Source of the DNA: Arthrobacter oryzae
Lineage (GTDB): Bacteria; Actinomycetota; Actinomycetes; Actinomycetales; Micrococcaceae
Direction of reading: 5' to 3'
Assembly: GCF_003634095.1 (NCBI RefSeq)
Contig: NZ_RBIR01000003.1
Coordinates: 248,001 to 312,000 of the forward strand
Length of the DNA stretch: 64,000 nt
The position numbers and the translations under genes are program-made. The notes below the pieces were generated by a model, which saw only the letters and a list, made by a program, of their open reading frames with translations, was not told the DNA's origin and did not search any database. Positions 61,714 through 64,000 of the stretch are shown piece after piece (within the stretch, counting starts at the first letter, position 1; each line of letters starts with the position of its first letter).

Positions 61714-63258
61714 ATGTCAATACATCTTCAGGATGCGCTGAATCACCCAACCCTGGCGGCGGCCGATCCCGTCGTCCGGGCCGGGGCCCGGGCCGTTGCC
61801 CGGACGCAGCTCCGGTGGATCCACTCCAGCGAAATTATTGACATCGCTCCCCTGCTGGCCGGCGGGGAGCTGCTGCTGACCGGCGGCGAAGCCCTCGCTC
61901 TCGCCTCCGAGGAGCGCCGAATCACCTATGTCAGGCAGCTGGCGGAGCGGGGTGTGGCGGCCGTGGCCATCGAAACCGGGGCTGCCCTGCCGTCGCTCCC
62001 GTCCTCAATGGTGGCGGCAGCCGAAGCCGCCGGCCTGCCACTGATCGAACTGCGCGGCGTGGTGCCTTTCGTGGGGGTCACCCAGGCCATTAACTCGATG
62101 CTGGTCAGTGACTCGGTGTCCCAGTTGCGGCAGGCCGACGAGGCCAGTCATGCGATGGCCGTCGAGCTGGCGCACGGCGGGGGCCTGGACCGGATCCTCG
62201 CCGTGCTGGCCGGCATCACCCACGCCGAAGTGACGCTGACGTCCCTTTCGGGCGCCACCCTGGCCAGCGCAGCACCGGGGCAGGCGGAGGGCGCCGAGAC
62301 AGACCTCGCCGCCCTTGGGCCGCAGGAGCAGGCACATCTGATCCACATCGACGTGCCGATCCGCGGCATCCTTGCGGCGCAGCTGATGCTCCGGGTCCCG
62401 GCGGCCGAGGACGAGAACCTGGCCCGCACCGCCGGGAACCGTTCGGTGGACATTCTGGCGCTGGCACTGCTGCAGCGGATGTCTCCGGGGCTGAAGGAAG
62501 TCGCGGGCGCGGCCCTGCTGCGCGCGGTTGATTCCGGCAGCCAGATCTGGCGGCTCCAGCAACTGGCGTCCGCGGCCGGAATTCCGGCCGCCGCGCCGCT
62601 CGTGGCTGTCGTGGTCCGCTCGAACATGCTCCAGCAGCTCCGGGCGCCCGTGGAGCAGCTGCTGTCCCGGGGGGCGCAGCCCAGCGCCACCTATGTCGAC
62701 AACGCCGAGCTCCTGGCCGTGGCCGTCCTGCGCGGCGATGATCCCAGGGAAAGCCGGCGCGCACTCCTGGACGGCCTGCGGGGCCTTCCGGGCCTGGCGG
62801 ATACTGTCGTTGCCCTTGGGCCGCTGGCAGCCGGAATCTCGGAAGCTCCGTGGTCCTTGTCAGAAGCCAGGCTCAGCCTGGAACTAGCGGACGCCCTGGG
62901 ACAATCGCCGGCGGGACCAAAGGACCAGCCCAGCCCCGTCATCGATGCCGAGGCATTCGCCGTCGAACGCCTCGCGGTGGGAAGCCTGGACGCGGATCAA
63001 CGGCGAAAGTTCGTCCGCCAGCAGCTGGGCGCACTCCTGGATCACGATGCGCACCGCAATTCCCGGCTGCTCGGCACGCTGGCCACGTGGCTGGATTCCG
63101 GGTGCAACACGGCCCAGGCGGCCAGGGAGCTGCATGTGGAACGGCAGTCGATGCATCAACGGCTGCAACGGATCTTCGAGCTGTGCGGCGGCGACCCCCG
63201 GGGCACGGGCCGGCTGGCGGCGTTACACGTGGCCGCCCGGCTGGCACAGCTCAGGTGA
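61714..63258 (+). CDS. PucR-family transcriptional regulator
   Basis: A 514-residue PucR-type activator. N-terminal PucR domain (about 1-125; DIAPLLAGGELLLTGGEALALA-like stretch) is followed by a GGDEF-like dimerisation region and a C-terminal PucR HTH (about 455-510; SGCNTAQAARELHVERQSMHQRLQRI). PucR proteins control purine or amine catabolism. GGAG precedes ATG 61714 by four bases. It is divergent from the NCS1 permease-deacetylase genes, with an operator-like palindrome between. Confidence 0.92.
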   Translation: MSIHLQDALNHPTLAAADPVVRAGARAVARTQLRWIHSSEIIDIAPLLAGGELLLTGGEALALASEERRITYVRQLAERGVAAVAIETGAALPSLPSSMVAAAEAAGLPLIELRGVVPFVGVTQAINSMLVSDSVSQLRQADEASHAMAVELAHGGGLDRILAVLAGITHAEVTLTSLSGATLASAAPGQAEGAETDLAALGPQEQAHLIHIDVPIRGILAAQLMLRVPAAEDENLARTAGNRSVDILALALLQRMSPGLKEVAGAALLRAVDSGSQIWRLQQLASAAGIPAAAPLVAVVVRSNMLQQLRAPVEQLLSRGAQPSATYVDNAELLAVAVLRGDDPRESRRALLDGLRGLPGLADTVVALGPLAAGISEAPWSLSEARLSLELADALGQSPAGPKDQPSPVIDAEAFAVERLAVGSLDADQRRKFVRQQLGALLDHDAHRNSRLLGTLATWLDSGCNTAQAARELHVERQSMHQRLQRIFELCGGDPRGTGRLAALHVAARLAQLR

Positions 63259-63271
63259 GGCAGTAAGGGGG

Positions 63272-64000
63272 TCAGCCCTCGCCCCGGACGGCGCGGCCGC
63301 CCAGGCGTGTGGTGATCCTGCGGGCCGCCGTTGCGCACGCTTCCCCCAGGCTCTGCAGCCTTTCACGGGAGACGCGGAACCGGGGAGCCGAGATGAGGAC
63401 GGCCGCCACGATGTCGCCGCGGTGGTCGTAGACGGGAGCGGCGACGCCCACTTCGTCGATGGAGGATTCGCCGTAGTTGATAGCCCAACCGCGGCCCGTC
63501 ACATCCTTGAGCTTGATCTGGTAACCGTCCAGGCCGGCGTCGTCGAGTCCCGGATAGCTGATCGCTCCGCTGCGCAGCAGTGTCCGGACGCGTTCGGCCG
63601 GCTGGACGGACAGGAAGACCTGGACGGAGGCGCTCATGGCATCCGTGTAGCGGGCGCCCAGCGGGGTGGTGTGCTTGATCTGGTGGTGGCTGGCGATCTG
63701 TTCCACGCACATCGACTCGGCGCCGTTCCACACCATGAGGGCGCTGGTTTCGCCGGTCTGTTCGGTGAGTTCGCGCAGTACAGGGTAGGCCACACGCCGT
63801 TCTTCCAGTTCAGCCAGCAGCGGCCCGGCGACGGCGATCAGTCCCAGCCCCAGCCGGAAGCGGCGGCTTTCCGGGTCCCGTTCCACCAGGTGTTCCTGTT
63901 CGAAGGTGGCGAGGATCCGGGACACGGTGCTCTTGTGCAGCCCCACCCGGTTGGCGATTTCGGTGACGCCGAGCAGTGGTTCGTCGGCGGTGAACGTTCG
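63272..64000 (-). CDS. IclR-family regulator, 5' end outside window
   Basis: The visible 242 C-terminal residues carry the recognition part of the N-terminal winged HTH (EIANRVGLHKSTVSRILATF) and the whole effector domain (about 90-end; VLRELTEQTGETSALMVW, GYQIKLKDVTGRGWAINYGE and GVAAPVYDHRGDIVAAVLISAP). It runs off the right edge; only the start is missing. Convergent with PucR (13 bases between stops). The target is presumably just beyond the window. Confidence 0.93.
   Translation of the reverse strand, partial: RTFTADEPLLGVTEIANRVGLHKSTVSRILATFEQEHLVERDPESRRFRLGLGLIAVAGPLLAELEERRVAYPVLRELTEQTGETSALMVWNGAESMCVEQIASHHQIKHTTPLGARYTDAMSASVQVFLSVQPAERVRTLLRSGAISYPGLDDAGLDGYQIKLKDVTGRGWAINYGESSIDEVGVAAPVYDHRGDIVAAVLISAPRFRVSRERLQSLGEACATAARRITTRLGGRAVRGEG

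Noticed and set aside
1..64000. tRNA, rRNA, insertion-sequence and phage genes
   Set aside because: No cloverleaf, rRNA block, transposase or integrase likeness was noticed in the intergenic gaps or predicted proteins; a tRNA scan would be decisive.

Overview
The window looks like chromosomal DNA of a high-GC actinobacterium, most likely Arthrobacter or Pseudarthrobacter (Micrococcaceae). This rests on very high third-position GC, GTG/TTG starts behind strong GGAGG-type ribosome sites, SerRS, PheA and alpha-phosphoglucomutase of actinobacterial type, an abundance of amino-acid/polyamine ABC transporters and LacI/IclR/PucR/MmyB-like regulators, and short intergenic palindromes. I see no rRNA, tRNA, insertion sequence, phage gene or CRISPR array. 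Both ends cut genes: a HAD phosphatase on the left and an IclR regulator on the right.

Left third (1-31 kb) is mostly housekeeping and general metabolism: serS and a HAD phosphatase, a diacylglycerol kinase-like protein, rhodanese-pheA, an amidase, a zinc alcohol dehydrogenase, a POT peptide symporter with a small kinase-fold protein, pgm, a membrane diguanylate cyclase, a 2H phosphoesterase, a RutE-like nitroreductase, an M20 amidohydrolase divergent from an NCS2 uracil/xanthine permease, glycerate kinase, GDPD, a Cof-type phosphatase, a PfkB kinase-PEBP pair, a two-gene persulfide operon (rhodanese plus MBL-rhodanese) under a CsoR/CstR-type palindrome, nhaA, a RibD/DHFR-fold protein, a lipoprotein esterase and a synthetase-type (p)ppGpp enzyme.

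The middle (30.9-49.3 kb) holds carbon and sulfur accessory genes. A LacI regulator is divergent from a Gfo/Idh/MocA dehydrogenase plus hydroxypyruvate-isomerase-like pair, with two matching operators between them. After a bile-acid-symporter-family transporter and an unusually short LacI protein comes the most interesting block (36-47.9 kb): a GNAT acetyltransferase and a large FAD/NAD(P)-binding protein on one strand, and on the other an overlapping operon of amino-acid ABC permease, ATPase, binding lipoprotein, luciferase-like monooxygenase, DUF1684 protein and two more flavin monooxygenases, followed by a second paralogous binding lipoprotein. The gene set resembles the Bacillus subtilis yxe/ytm operons for S-substituted cysteine breakdown, and I propose it as an organosulfur-amino-acid scavenging island.

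The right part (48-64 kb) has a SRPBCC cyclase-DUF6919 pair, small ABM and GYD proteins, an NAD(P)-dependent alcohol dehydrogenase divergent from an MmyB-like regulator, a STAS-like protein, a complete polyamine-type ABC operon, a secreted M28 peptidase, and a purine/ureide-like group (PuuE/PgdA-type deacetylase, NCS1 permease, divergent PucR, then IclR).

Non-coding DNA is notable. Two almost identical long hairpins (35944-36006, 46790-46852) differ by a compensated base pair. Three gaps carry clusters of GGGACATGYYC-type elements, one with an 18-bp perfect hairpin. Other unrelated long palindromes lie at 22912-22969 and 33926-34009.
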